A DNA stretch of 64,000 nucleotides, taken from assembly GCA_013397075.1 (NCBI GenBank), contig VWZS01004484.1, positions 1,255,821-1,319,820 on the forward strand. The letters are read 5' to 3'. Made by a program: the position numbers and the translations under genes. How positions within the stretch are numbered: the first letter of the stretch is position 1; each line of letters begins with the position of its first letter. The notes under the pieces were generated by a model that saw only the letters and a program-made list of their open reading frames with translations, did not search any database and was not told the DNA's origin. This stretch comes from Rhabdornis inornatus. Its lineage: Eukaryota > Chordata > Aves > Passeriformes > Rhabdornithidae. Positions 48,197 to 60,475 of this stretch are shown here, piece by piece.

Positions 48197-48762
48197 TTAA
48201 GACTGAGGCCTGACTTGTAATTTTCAAATTCCTAGAGGCAGAACTCAGTATTCTGTAGTCTTTTGTGGATTGGGATGTTCATGAGTTTCTCTGTGCGTAA
48301 CTGACAGAAGTTTCACACAAGACTTTCAACTCCATTGCCATGCTCCATGAAAATCTGTTCCATTGAATGCAGTCCAGGAAAACTGGTCTGTGACTTCCAT
48401 AGGCAATGCTCATGAATTATACATCTAGCTGCTTTCAGCAAATCCAACCCTCTAATGAAAAGCAAAGGCATATTCCCAGTCTGAGCTCTGCTGGGCACTA
48501 GATCAGACCCTGGCGATGCAAATCCACGGCCAGGGGCAGAATGCAGGCAGACCTTCAGCCTGCCTTAACCTGGAGCACAAAGCCAAAGGCTTCTCTTTAA
48601 ATGTGCTGCTTCACCTTTTAGAACAGGGATTTACAGATATTGGCTTATACTACTGGATGTTCTCTCCAGCACAATCAGCACAGAGGTATTTTTTGTATGC
48701 ACTGCTGCATAACGATTTTTTTAGGCAAGATTTTTTTAATGCAGTTTTAATGCATATAATTA

Positions 48763-48905
48763 TAGGATCACAGACTGGTTTGGGTTGGAAGGGACCTTAA
48801 AGTTCATCTTGTTCCACTCCCTGCCATGGGCAGGGACACCTTCCATTATCTGGTCGCTCCAAGCCCTGTACAACCTGTCCATTGGACACTTCCAGGGATG
48901 GGATG
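48763..48905 (-). mobile_element. CR1 LINE 3' end, antisense
   Basis: ATAGGATCACAGACTGGTTT, GGGTTGGAAGGGACCTTAAA, CTGCCATGGGCAGGGACACC and GACACTTCCAGGGATGGGAT form the reverse complement of a CR1 3' end of about 140 bp. Confidence 0.93.
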
Positions 48906-49520
48906 TAAATTTTTTTTTATACATATACAAAATATTTTGCATCTCCACTGCTGCCCCACGTCAAATAACCAAGGCCATTCAGTGGTTTGGCAGCAGGAGT
49001 CTAGAGGAGTTTCAGACTTAGGTAGGCACTGGGTGGGGGTGGCTGAGTCCCCGGGATGTCCCCTACCCAAAGCCTTGACCAACCACGTTGGTCAGCAGGA
49101 CAGAGCAGCCCCAGCACGTTCATGGGCTCACCCCTGTCACACATGGTGGAGTAGTTGGGTTTAGGGGTCTCTGCCTGGGGACAGAAGGCCAGAAGCAGGG
49201 CTGATAGGTTTGCTTTGCCCCAGGGATCTCTGCTCCTTGCCCAGCTGCTATTCCAGGTCCTGCTGGGGGCCATCTCCATCCCCACTGCCCAGCACTCTCC
49301 AGAGCCCTGCAAATGGATAAGGCTGCTTCATGATCTATGGCTGCTGGTTTTAATTAAAGCTGCCTCCTCTGCATCGCTCCCAGCCTTGTGCAGACAGCAG
49401 CACAAATGATTTCAGCTTCTGAACCACCAGATGCCAAGCTCAGAGTTATAAGCTGACATTATTCAGGAAAATTCTCCCCCAGCTCCTACTGGCTCAAGTG
49501 AAGTTGGAAGCAGAGAACTA

Positions 49521-49561
49521 AGGAGGAGGAGGAGGAGGAGGAGGAGGAGGAGGAGGAGGAA
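49521..49561. repeat. (AGG)n trinucleotide microsatellite
   Basis: Thirteen or more uninterrupted AGG units. Such purine tracts can form triplex or G-rich structures and vary in length between individuals. Confidence 0.95.
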
Positions 49562-52500
49562 ACAACAACATCAAACTAACCCTCCACTGGTAACCTTGAC
49601 CAAGCAGAAAGCTGGTTAAGCATATCACCTTCAAACCTCTCCATCTCGGGAGCTCCTGGAGAGCAGCCACAGAGGAGCTGAGGAGTCAGCCCCAGTGAGC
49701 CCCTCACTCACAGACTCCTTCAGGGCTGCAGGCAGCTCCTGCTCCCTTGAAATAACAAGAAAGGTCCCAGTCAGGAGAGCACAGTGTTTCCTGCTTGTGA
49801 GAATCCTTTCTTAATCCCTACTGACACATTCTAGGAGTGGAGTGCAGGTTAGGGCTCCATTTACACCTGGAGTCACTTCTGGAATTATCATTCCCTCGTT
49901 CCTCTGCAGGTGGGACTGGGGACATTAGTGGGCTGTGACTGCCCTGACCACTCTTCACTGGGACCCACAACTCTCTGCCCTGCACAAAGGCAGGCTCAGA
50001 ATGCTTTCCATAGGCACCATGTGTTGTCCTCGCTTTATTACTGCTTTTACAGCATATGAGGTTATGCTCATATGCCAAGTAAGACATTTTATCTTCCAAG
50101 TACCCTGGTAGAGGGGGAAAAAGAAAAACCCCAGACTCCTGACCCTGCATTCCAGGTGGGGATGTCCAGCACTTGGACCTTGCTTTTAGGACCACCCTTG
50201 GTAGCAATAGTACTTAAATTCTGAAGTACCAGACCACTGACAGATAGTCTTGTTTGCAGAGCGGGATTTTGTCTCCTTTCCTGTCGTAATCAGGAGAGCA
50301 GAAGACAGGGCTGCCACCAGCTCATTTCTCACAGGCTCCCTTCACCTCAGAGCTCCTAAAATTTGGATCAGAGGCACCACAGCTATGGCCAACTCAAGCC
50401 TTGCTGTTGAGGGTCTTGGAGGGAGATGTCAGACTCAGGTGCTGTGCACCAAGACACCTGAGTCATGAAAACATACAAATAAACATGAATATTAATTGAT
50501 GAGAGGGCTTTCTGGTCACTGCAGGATTGCAGGCAGCTTCAGCTCTTTCATGTGTGGGATGTGCAGTGTCTTATTTCTCTCATGTCTCCAGTGTTGTCAT
50601 AGAAGCAAGCAACATATTTTCTGGTACAGATCTACTCTGGTACATCCAGCTGGTACATTTCGTGCTTTGTTTCTGTCTCCAGAGGACAAGAACAGCCATC
50701 TCGAACCCATGTGAACTCTGAGGATTTTGCAGCATGCTGGGTGTTTTCAAAGGACCTGTGGTGTCCATCTCCAGGAAACAGATTGAAATGGCAGGGGGTG
50801 AGTGGTTGTACCAGAGAGTGATGCTGCTCCATGGGTTTGGACTATTAATGCAAAACTTAAACAATTGATGTGAAAATACCAAATATTTTTAGAATTTATT
50901 TGTACATTCAGCCTTTAATAGAGGTGGAGGGGAAAGATGTTTCGTGACTACAAATGATGTGGAATTTGACTCAAATGAAGAAGCTGAACAAGCCCAAATT
51001 CACGCTTAGAATTTAATCCATTTAAGTTTCAAAAGCTACATAAAAATGGGTGCAGCTCTGAAATCTTTTCCCATCATGGAAATCAAAGTGGTCCAAGTCC
51101 CGTTAATTCTTGGGTTCTGTGGCCAGTTTGCTCACACCTGTGGCACCCAGTGATCCCAAAAAGCGCAGTTCAAAGCCAGGTGCCTGACCCAGGGCCCTGA
51201 GCTTCAGCTGTGCTTCAAAGGGAAGCCTGCTAGAAGGTGGATCTGGAGACACAAGGCAGCTGGGAGGATGTCCCTGGTTACACCCAGCTGGGAGACAGGG
51301 TCCCTGTGTTTCAGCTGGGGACCAACAACCCCAGCCTTTGCTCAAAGCTGGATGCTGTGGTGACTCAAATGAGCATTTCTGCCCGCGGTCTAGCAGGAGC
51401 TGCACACTGTGCTCTCTGTGTGTCCTAGCTGAGGAAACGTTTTCCAGAACATACGGAGCTCCAATCTATGTTTATAACAAGGCATGTCACTTAAGAGTAC
51501 AGCACTTCCCCCCATGCCAAAGAGAAAACAACCACCCAGGAGATAAAGTGCTACTCAGAGCTATCTCAGAACCAAATGTTTTTCTTCTCAGTGAAATGAA
51601 AATGCAGCATGATTAGGACTGCCAGCCTGAACACAGAGCTCCATGCAAAATTCATACAAATTTGGTTTCTTGGGTCCCTTTCTTCCTTCTCACCCAGGCA
51701 CCTTGTAGGAAAGCATCAAAGCAAAGTAAGCAGCACCCAGCTGGTTCAGTCCCTTCACCAGGATCATCCCTTCATCCTGCAGAGCTTGGGAGGTGATGGA
51801 TGGAGACACCGGCCCTCTCTGGAGGCAGCAGGACACTCTGCAAGCAGGCATTTGCTCTGAGCTCTGCCTAGCCAGGTATTTGCAGCTCTCTGGTACTCTC
51901 AAAAAGACACTGGTTCCCCTCTCACACCGCTGCTCACACTCGTGGTGTCTCTGCAGGCACTTACCAAGCTGTGCCATCCCTCCATGGGCTCAGCCTGAGA
52001 AGAGCATCCATCTACTCTGGCACGAGTCCTTGGGAGTGCTGCTTTTTGCTCTCCCTCCTCTGCATCTCCCCGAGGCCATGCTGGCAGTTCCACATGGCCC
52101 TGAGAGCACCCACTCCCCCAAACCATCTTTTTCTGGCTGAAAAGAACATTCTCCTGCCCATGGAGGGCTGTCAGTAGCCTCCTGTCCCCAGCCACAGCCT
52201 GGAATCTCCTCCATCTGCAGCAGCTTTGGGGTGAATCCAAACTTGGGATTGCTTTTTCCAGGATGTGTTTTCCAGGATGGTGTTTCCCTCTGACATAAAA
52301 GATGACACCTGGGGCTCTTCTGGAGTCACAGATGATCCTCACTACAGTTACAGCTCCTATTTTAGCAAACTTAACTTTGTTTCTCCACATAAATCCTCCT
52401 CAGGTCCAACCTTCATCTCCTGTGGGGAAACTTTGTTTGTCTCTGTCCTCCCTAAAAATAGATGGAAAGGGGTAAAGATGGAGCAGGGTCTTCTCAGTGG

Positions 52501-52639
52501 TGCCAGGACAAGACACAACAGGCACCAAGTGAAACGTATGAGATTCCACCTAAACATAATGAGAACTTGTTTGTTGTGCAAGTGGATGGACAAGGCAGCA
52601 AGTTGTCAGGAGAGGCTGTGAATTATCCAAGCCTGGAGA
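49562..52639. other. Gene-free intergenic stretch
   Basis: No gene, RNA or transposon is recognised in this 3 kb. A 163-codon open frame on the minus strand (51899-52390) has no recognised domain. Confidence 0.5.
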
Positions 52640-52762
52640 AATTCCAACATTGCCTGGATGCAGTCCTGGGTAAGCTCTTCCAGCTGGTCCAGCTTTGTGG
52701 AGGGCTGGATTAGACACGTCCAGAAACACCTGGAGAGATCTCCAACCTCAACTGTTCTGTGA
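52640..52762 (+). mobile_element. Degraded CR1 LINE 3' end, sense
   Basis: GGAGGGCTGGATTAGACACG, TGGAGAGATCTCCAACCTCA and ACTGTTCTGTGATCTGG match the 3' terminus of an older CR1 subfamily; the upstream boundary is uncertain. Confidence 0.7.
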
Positions 52763-54544
52763 TCTGGTCACCTCAGCCAAAAACATCATTGTAGCTTTAT
52801 TGACAGGTGTTGCCAACACTTTTCTGTAGCATGTGGACATGCTTCCCCAGCCTTTTGGGAAAAAGCTTGGCTCTCCAAGGAGACACTGTAACTGCGCCCC
52901 TTTCCCTGATCCTTAAGTAAAGTCTTCCCTAAACAGAAATCTAGGTCATAGTTTAATTTTAATTTTTTTTTCCATAAAGTAATACCCCAATCATTTTTTT
53001 AATTTCCTGCATGTGGCAGAAGGCAGAAATCAGGGAAGATGAAAGCCAAACATGGGAGAACTGGGAAGCAGCATCAGAGCCGCTGAGTGACCTCAGGGTT
53101 GCTGTCAAATCCATTACTATTCATTACAGTAACCTCCTGCAGACTAATGGACATGTGTCCTATTAGTCCTGCAGTCAGCGTGGGTAAAATAAAAAGCTTT
53201 GGACAGTTCTAGGAAGGGTCTCAATTTCAAGCCAATTTTATATCACAGCCTATTTTTGGTCAGTGCTGCTCGCTGTTATGGGAACAGAATTTCTTCCTTA
53301 AAGATGACCATCTCTTGTTGACTACAGCTCATGCTCTGGGTGATAAAAATGCAGGGAGTTGTGTCAGAGTCAGGGTGGAATCCAGACCTGAGCCCTGGTG
53401 AATTCAATGGGGCCAGAGCTACCTAGGTGACTGTTCAAACAAAAATATGTGTTTGGGAAATTTTATTCAAGGCTACAATCAATCATGTTTCAACATTGGA
53501 CACTATTTGCTGGTGCAAACTTATTTTTTTTCTTATAAAATAATTATTTAACAAAACCCACGTCATTGTTCTGCAAAGCTTGCTGACCTTGTGCTAATTA
53601 ACCACGCTTGTAGGCACACAGCATAACCTCATGCTAAGCTAAACAATGAGCAGCCTATAAATAAAAAAGAGCTACTGCTAAATTTCACATGTTTGGCTTT
53701 AAACTCAAAGACTTCCATGGGGGTAGGAGGTCGCTTCACTCTATATTTATCTCTTTAAAATTAACAGAAAGGAAAAAATAGGCCCCTTTGCCCTTGGACT
53801 GGAACATAAGGTCAGGATGACAAGTGGCATGGGCAGGGCTGGGGGAGTCTGGCAGCTTGACCATCACCATGGATGTGCTGGGCTCAACATACTGCATCCA
53901 TCAGGAAATGATATTCCCCTCATGTCCTGAGTCACTGCTCTGCAATTTTACATCCATGACATGTTAAAAAAAAAAAAATAGTATGCTCAGTCCTTCCTGC
54001 CAGTTCCTGGCATGTGATTGCTGAAAACATCAGGAGAAAAATACTTTCCATTTGCTTCCAGAAGCCCTGGGGAATAAAGACGTGAAACCTGGGAGCGGCT
54101 CAGAGGCTCTCCTAAAAAATGGCCCTTGTCACACAGCCAGATGTTCCACAGCCCCCAGGAGCTGCTGGGGTGAAGGGACGAGGCATCCCCTCCCCCTGAG
54201 CTGTGTCAGGGTGTCTGCTCTCTCCTCTCCCTGCAGGCACCACTGCTGTGCTTGGCCATGATGGGATCTGTCCTTGGGCTGAAGGGAACAGAGACCCTCG
54301 GGCTCTCGTGGTGTCCCTGCTCTCCATTGCCCTTCCTGTGGGCCTGCTTGGCTCTAGCCAGGCTGATGATGGACCATCTCCATAGGGAAACTGGCACAGA
54401 ACCTGCCAAAACACGGGGGTGCTGAGCTGAGCTTACCCTGGGCTGCTGGTGGCTCAAATGCTATTCCGAGACAATGCTTTATCTTGGATTTCTAAATTAT
54501 GAACCTAGGCCTCCAAAAATGCCTATTTTTGTCTCTCTAATGTG
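52763..54544. other. Gene-free intergenic stretch
   Basis: AT-rich sequence, with a 12-base A run near 53967. The stretch 53460-53720 is especially AT-rich and low in CpG, and could be regulatory or simply neutral. No gene is seen. Confidence 0.5.
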
Positions 54545-54721
54545 GTGGTGAGGCACAGGGTGCCCAGAGAATCTGTGGCTGCCTCATCTCTGGAAGTTTC
54601 CAAGGCCAGGCTGGACGGGGCTTGGAGCAACCTGGGCTAGTGGAAGGTGTCCCTGCCCATGGCAGGGGTGGGATGGGCTTTAAGGTCTCTTCCAGCCAAA
54701 ACTATTTCATGATTTTATGAC
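54545..54721 (+). mobile_element. CR1 LINE 3' end, sense
   Basis: GTGGTGAGGCACAGGGTGCC, CCAGGCTGGACGGGGCTTGG, AGTGGAAGGTGTCCCTGCCC and GGCTTTAAGGTCTCTTCCAG are followed by a degenerate ATTTCATGATTTTATGAC tail. Confidence 0.93.
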
Positions 54722-56130
54722 ATTTGGACACTGAAGTGTCCCAAATGCTAGAGCAATTGACAAAGAAATTGTTAGAAAGAGGATCCTGTTTTGATAAACC
54801 AGACTTTAGTGTTAAAACCATTCTTCACCTGTAAACTTTGACTCAACCTCAGTTGCAAATCCAAGGTAGCAGGTCATAAGGGTCACAGGTAAAACAGGGC
54901 AAGAGAGGATGGACATGGACTGAGTGGTCTTTGGCACTAGTTACAAACACAAGGGAAGGCAAACCTAGAAGACAGTGACTTTGACTATCTCATTCCTGAG
55001 AAGAGCCAGGGAGCAGCAGGGACACAAGTCTCACATCCGTTGATGGAAAGTTTCATGGCAGGATTTTTCTAGAAGCATCCCGGGTTAGTCTTCCTGCCTG
55101 TGGTCATCCTGCTCTGCCTGCAGCCACGGGAGGGCCATGAGAGCCCAGCCATGAACCACTGGTCAGCTCCTCTCACCTGCTGAGCTCAGCAGCACCACAG
55201 CAAGGGGGAAGCTGAGAACACTGAGGATTTTCTGATGAACAAGAAGCATCAACTGCATTCTTTGATCACCTCTGAGTTAACACCCGTGGCACAATTTAAA
55301 TTGCTGAAGATACAATCACACGGCTGGGATCTGTCCCAAGGACTGAGAAACTCGAGGACGCTGCTTTTTTTGTCCCTCTCTCTTGCCCACCAAGTGATGC
55401 TTGCTGTGCTGGGCAGATCACTGCAGTGCCTCAGGCACCCAGCTCCAGTGGAAAAACCCAAGAAGTTCATGTGTCATGCTGAGCTCTGTCAGCCTGTAAA
55501 TAGCAGTGATGGCCCTGAAGTACCCGGGGGAATGGGAAATAAATATTCCTTCCCCTGGATACCACTGGGCTAAAACACATCATCCAAAGGCTCCACTGTA
55601 GGGCGAGATTCCCCCATGGGGCTGCAGATGAGGATGTTGAGTTTGAGGCTGCTTATTGGCATTTGGAAGGAATTTGTTTCACCACTGGAAACTTTTGTGG
55701 CCAAAGAAGTTAGGGGGGGAAAAGCCAGTTAAACTTTGGCCTTTTTCTATGGAGGGTAAACTTAGAAACATGGCTTAGATGCATAATTTAGAAAACCAAG
55801 ATAAAAGTCAAGCCATCTGCTTACCCCAGGGCTTTTTTTATGATTGCTGCTTACCAGGCTTAGCCACAGGGACTAAGTGCCGTGTTTGGAGTGCAGACTC
55901 TTCTGGCTGGAAGCCATGACACCCACCAAGTGTAATTTTTGACCATGTAATTCATCCTCTTCATCCTCCCTGAACAAACTCAGAACCTAGTGAAGCAGGA
56001 AGGAATAGGAAGTGAATAGCAAAGCATCTTTGTGCACTCAGGCTTTGGTGTGATGATACCTGTGCTATGGTGTGATGAAATTTGCCAAGGGGTTTTCTGG
56101 TGAGAGAATATCCATGCAGGATAAAGGTGA
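54722..56130. other. Gene-free intergenic stretch
   Basis: No recognised feature. A 112-codon open frame at 55235-55573 (plus strand) is unassigned. Confidence 0.5.
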
Positions 56131-56241
56131 AAAATAAGTGGCAAAGCTATTTTCACTGTCCATACACAAACACAGCTCCTTGACACACCAGAGGAGCTGT
56201 GTTTGTGTATGGACAGTGAAAATAGCTTTGCCACTTATTTT
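56131..56241. repeat. Perfect 50-bp inverted repeat with 11-nt spacer
   Basis: The left arm 56131-56180 and right arm 56192-56241 are exact reverse complements over all 50 bases. The spacer is TGACACACCAG at 56181-56191. Pairing stops cleanly at both outer ends (A at 56130 against G at 56242), and no target-site duplication flanks it. The arms contain no recognised transposon sequence or coding sense. As RNA it would form a fully paired 50-bp hairpin, longer and more perfect than a normal pre-miRNA. Zero mismatches imply a very recent origin, active gene conversion, or an assembly fold-back artefact. Confidence 0.98.
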
Positions 56242-57184
56242 GCCTTGGTCTAAACTAAACCAAAATTAATGCCATGGTCTCATTTCACCCCAGACTGGCT
56301 TCTAGTTAACAGCTCTGAATAATTTAGGAGAAAGTCTCTCTCCTACCAATTACTGCTGCAGACAGCACCTCCAGCCCCTTCAGTGTGCACAGCCCTGGCT
56401 CTTTGCCCCTCTGGCAGACACTGCCTACCCTGGGCAGGGGGACACTGCAGTGTAAAAATGAGATTTCTGTCTGCTCTATTGGTTGGATGCTTCCATGTGA
56501 TAAAGGAAAAGGACAAAATCCAGCTCTTCTTCATCATGCTAGGAATAAACTGTTGGTTAGTGCCGTGTGTAGCTTTAATAAACTCATTGCTGCAGTTAAA
56601 AATCTCTCCTACTGAGTGAGGTTGTGGTTAACAAGACAAATTATAAAAATCTGTGCATTTCCACAGATGCAAATCAATAGTGGGATATTCTCCTGCTCCA
56701 TGCTGCTCCTTGAGCACCTCTTGTGACAAAGAAACTTTCTGCAAATGGAGTTGCAAGAGCATACTGGGATGTACTGAAATATCCACAGTCACATTTTGTA
56801 CTGGTGCCTGACAACAGTCAGGTTTTCAGCCATTTCATCCTGCTCTCACACACTGTCCCAGCCTCCAATAAGAAAATATTGAAACCCTGACTTTTTTCAG
56901 ACTTCTGTAGGCATTGAGAAATTGATCTCTCCAGGGTTCTGGGCACTGTGATTTCACTGTCCCAGACACACATCATGGAAAAAATGGTGCATGTCCCATG
57001 TCTGAATGGATTAAAATAGTCTTGGAGGTACGAGGTAGGAGCAGGTGGTGAAGGTGGTGAATTGGATCATGCACAAGTTCTCTGGTTTCCATTTGCACCC
57101 CTTGAGCAGAAGCCTGAGTCCCTTCCATAGCACAAGAAACTTCATGCCAAGCTCTTGAAATGACTGTTTTAACATCTCTCCATG
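56242..57184. other. Gene-free intergenic stretch
   Basis: Nothing recognised between the inverted repeat and the CR1 coding remnant. Confidence 0.5.
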
Positions 57185-57560
57185 GTGATCTGCACAAATC
57201 CAGGCAGCCAGAGCTGCTGGCAGGCAGGTATCACCTGCTCCCCTCACTGGGACTCAAGCAGGGCACCCTAGCCAGGATATGGGAAAGCCAGGGAAGGATT
57301 TCTGCCAAGCTGTTTGCCAACTGGTTGGCCCCCAGCACCTTCTTGCGCCTGGAGTTGTTGCTCCATGGGGGCAGGACCTTGTACTTCTTGTTGAAACTTG
57401 TGTGGCTCCTGCCAGCGCATTTCTCCAGGCTGTTGAGGTGCCCGTGGATGGCAGCACATCCATCCGGGTCCATCAGCCATTCCTCCCAGCTTTGTGACAC
57501 CTGCAAACTTGCTGAGGGTGCTCTCTGCCCCATCATTCAGCACTCAGGTCATTGAGGCAG
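57185..57560 (-). pseudogene. CR1 LINE ORF2 (reverse transcriptase) remnant
   Basis: This is a dead piece of the CR1 retrotransposon's second open reading frame, from the later part of the reverse transcriptase domain. On the minus strand one frame reads STLSKFAGVTKLGGMAD, and the next frame continues DPDGCAAIHGHLNSLEKCA and later KKYKVLPPWSNN. A frameshift near 57475 therefore breaks it. The CR1 polymerase motif FADD is FAGV here (about 57496-57507), so both catalytic aspartates are gone. It is the only place in the window where CR1 coding sequence survives; the other copies are 3' ends only. It lies inverted relative to TSEN15 and has no intact 5' or 3' part attached. Confidence 0.9.
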
Positions 57561-60147
57561 GGGTCTGGGCAGCACATTGAAGGATTTCAGCCTTCTTGGT
57601 GGTCCAGGTTGGTTCTGATGAGCTTAGGGTGGGATTTATGGATACAGTCAGGAGCTCGTCTTCCTTTTAAAAACCCTAAACACTTGGAAACATTGGTGTT
57701 AAACTGAGGCTGTTAGATTTGCAAGTACAAGAACTTCAGAAGTGCCAGCATTAAAGTTTCATATCTTAAATCAGTTCTCTCAGCTGTTGCTCACTGTCTC
57801 ACAGACACTTTTCCCTGGAGCAGACGGAGCTCAGGAATGAGTGGTGAACGTGTGGTTTGACATGACACTGCCTTCCACTGCAGCAGTGGGTAATGGGCCC
57901 AAAAACTGCTATCACCAGCTAGTCAAGGACTTCCTCTGGACCACAGTGTCTTGTCCCCGAGTGGTGCCAGGAAAACTCTTTGTGGGGCCAGGCTATCAGA
58001 TCAGCTGTGGACATTACCTGTTTTAAAAATGCATAACGAGGAAGAAGCAGCCTACTGTGTTGACTTGGCATTAAGTGCTCCTCTAAAGATTAAAGCAAGG
58101 GTTCCACTCAAAAACTGGATGAACTTGCAAGGGAACTGAAGCTGAAATAAAGTTGTGATAAGCCATGCCTTTGTCTAACTTTTGAGTGGGTGACTTTTTT
58201 TGGAGCTACTAATGAAAATAAGTCCAATGGTCTGTGGCTCACTTTCGGTGACTCCTCTTCACTCAGGGACTGGTTAGCAACACATCAATGTCAGGAGCAG
58301 CCAACATGTGTCATTCCAAGGTACTTCATCCCCACAGAGATCTCCTGCCAACACTTTGCAGTGAGATCAATGACTTGGCAGTTCACCTTTAGGCCTCATA
58401 GGAAAGGAATTCCAGGAGGAAGCATGGGAAGGTCTGCTTTTGTCAAACAGGGTCTGGCAGACTGTCAAACTGGCAGCTTCCAAGTGCAGGTGAGAAGAAG
58501 ACTTTCAGCCCCTTTTCCTGTGGATCATGACTGTGGTCAGCTTAATCCAAGGGAACAACCAGGCTGCAGTAAAGAGCTTAAAAAAAATAAAGCCCTCTAA
58601 ACTTCATAAGAACAGAGAAGCACATAGAGAAAAGTGATGTTATTGGTGCTGCCACAGAGGGGAAGACAGGGAGAACTTTCCTCCTAGACATTGCCTTCAG
58701 CAGATGCTGCTGGCCATGGGAGTACTCACCAACTTATCCATGGGAATGAAACTCAAGGGAACAGCTTGTGCAGTCCTCTGGCTGGGTGAAAAGAAAACAT
58801 TTTCTGTGGTGGTCATGGGTGATGTGAGAGAGAAACTGATGAAACAAAAGATCCAGAAGATGAGGAGAGCAGAACTGAAGCTGTTTTGAAGAAAGCAGAG
58901 CTCTATGATAGTATATTGTAGGAGGCTTGCTGGACCTGGGGCTATAGCAGTGAAGGAGGTGCAGCAGTCTGTGACTGTCTGCAAGAAACCAGGCTACATT
59001 AATTCTTTTTTATCATTTTGATAGCTTCCACAGTAACTTTTGTGCCATGGATTAATGTTTTTGCAGAGAAAAGGATCAGAAAGCTGGGTGACTTGTTCAT
59101 GGGTCTTCCTGCATCAGCAGAAATACATCTCACATTCAGCCCCACTTGGCAAACCAAGTTGTGTTTAGCCTGTAGCTAGAAATGTTTATAATTTGTTTTA
59201 ATATTTATAATTTGTCCCTGAAAACTGCACTGCGCATGTCATCACGCTGGAAACTGTTCAGCTGGTGTCAGCTGAATTAAGGGAGATAGGCAATTATTTT
59301 GCAAGGAGTCTGTGGACTCAGGTATTAAAACACCCACCACTGCTGCATGTGGCAGGCCCATGTGAAAGGCTCAGCTGCTTTTCAGTCTGTTCATAGAACT
59401 CCTTGGGGTCAAATCATCTCTGCAAAGGAGGATTTAATGAGAAGGACTGACCCATTCTGCTCCTCCTGCTATTCAGCAATGACATTTTACCCAGCTTGTC
59501 TTCTCCTCAGAAGACAAGCCACTTGTCTGGCCCATTTTGTATAATGGGTATTTCCATGAGATTGCCATGGTACCCCTGGGGGTTTCAAAGGCCTCTCAAG
59601 GAGAAGGATTTTCCTGGCACTTGTGTTCCCTGACTAGCCAGCCCTGTCCCATAATGGCAGGGCATCAGTGCAACCATGCCATCAGCCACTCCTCTCTACC
59701 TCAGGAGCCTGTGCCAGGAGAGGGGAGCAGAAACAGTTCTCCCAGCAAAACATGTCCAACCCAGCAAATTCACCAGGTAAAGGTGTTCCAGCAGCTGAGT
59801 TTGTGGCAGCTTCTCAGGATCCCCACCAGACAACTCACTCTGAAACCCAGTCATCCAAAATCCCAGGAGGAGTGAGAAGATGCAGGTAGTGTCAGTCTGA
59901 TTTCACCAGTGCGCTAAGTCTTGGTCTCAGATCTCTGTGGCTCCTCTTACAGACAAGCATTTTGCAGCCATCACAGAAAAAGGATGGGGAGAAACACGTT
60001 GTAATTCCAGCAAGTCTATGAACTTCTCCAGTCAACTACAGACAGGAGCATCTTTGACTCAAAGTTCCGAGCATTTGGAGGTATCCCTCCTTCTTCTACC
60101 AGGAGAAAGAAATGTTCTTGCTAATAATGGGGGCTGGGGTAGGGTAC
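57561..60147. other. Intergenic stretch with unassigned open frames
   Basis: Several moderate open frames occur here: 57841-58026, 58190-58600 (136 codons) and 58704-58889 on the plus strand, and 58697-58984 on the minus strand. I recognise none of them. AATAAA occurs at 58146-58151 and again near 58588, so an unannotated transcript or decayed retroelement is possible. A small 11-bp hairpin lies at 59494-59519. Confidence 0.4.
59494..59519. repeat. Perfect 11-bp inverted repeat, 4-nt loop
   Basis: GCTTGTCTTCT at 59494-59504 pairs exactly with AGAAGACAAGC at 59509-59519 around CCTC. Hairpins of this size arise by chance or small template switches. Confidence 0.9.
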
Positions 60148-60475
60148 ATAGAACCACAAAATCTTAGAATCATTTAGGTTGGAAAAGACCTCTGAGCCCA
60201 CCAAATCCAGCAGCTGCCCCAGTACTACCACACCCATAACTAAAACATGCTCAACTGCCACATCCATGGCTTTGAAATCTCTCCAGGGATGGGGACTTAA
60301 TAACTGCCCTGGGCACACTGTACCAGTGCTTGACAACCTTTTGGACAAAGAAAATTTTCCAATATCCAATCTAAAGCTTTCCTGGTGCAACATGACCTAT
60401 TTTCTCTTGTCTTATTGCTTGTTATTTGGGAGAAGAGACCAACACTCCCAAACCTGCCCCTAAGCATCTTCTAGC
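60148..60475 (-). mobile_element. Old CR1 LINE 3' end, antisense
   Basis: AGAACCACAAAATCTTAGAA, CATTTAGGTTGGAAAAGACC, CTCCAGGGATGGGGACTTAA, CCAATATCCAATCTAAAGCT and GGGAGAAGAGACCAACACTC give about 330 bp of an older CR1 subfamily in reverse orientation, the same type as 24115-24345. Confidence 0.93.

Noticed and set aside
58030..58080. EEEA-containing peptide considered as the first coding exon of C1orf21, the next gene in human
   Set aside because: The conserved N-terminal MGCASAKHV motif is absent and the surrounding residues do not match.
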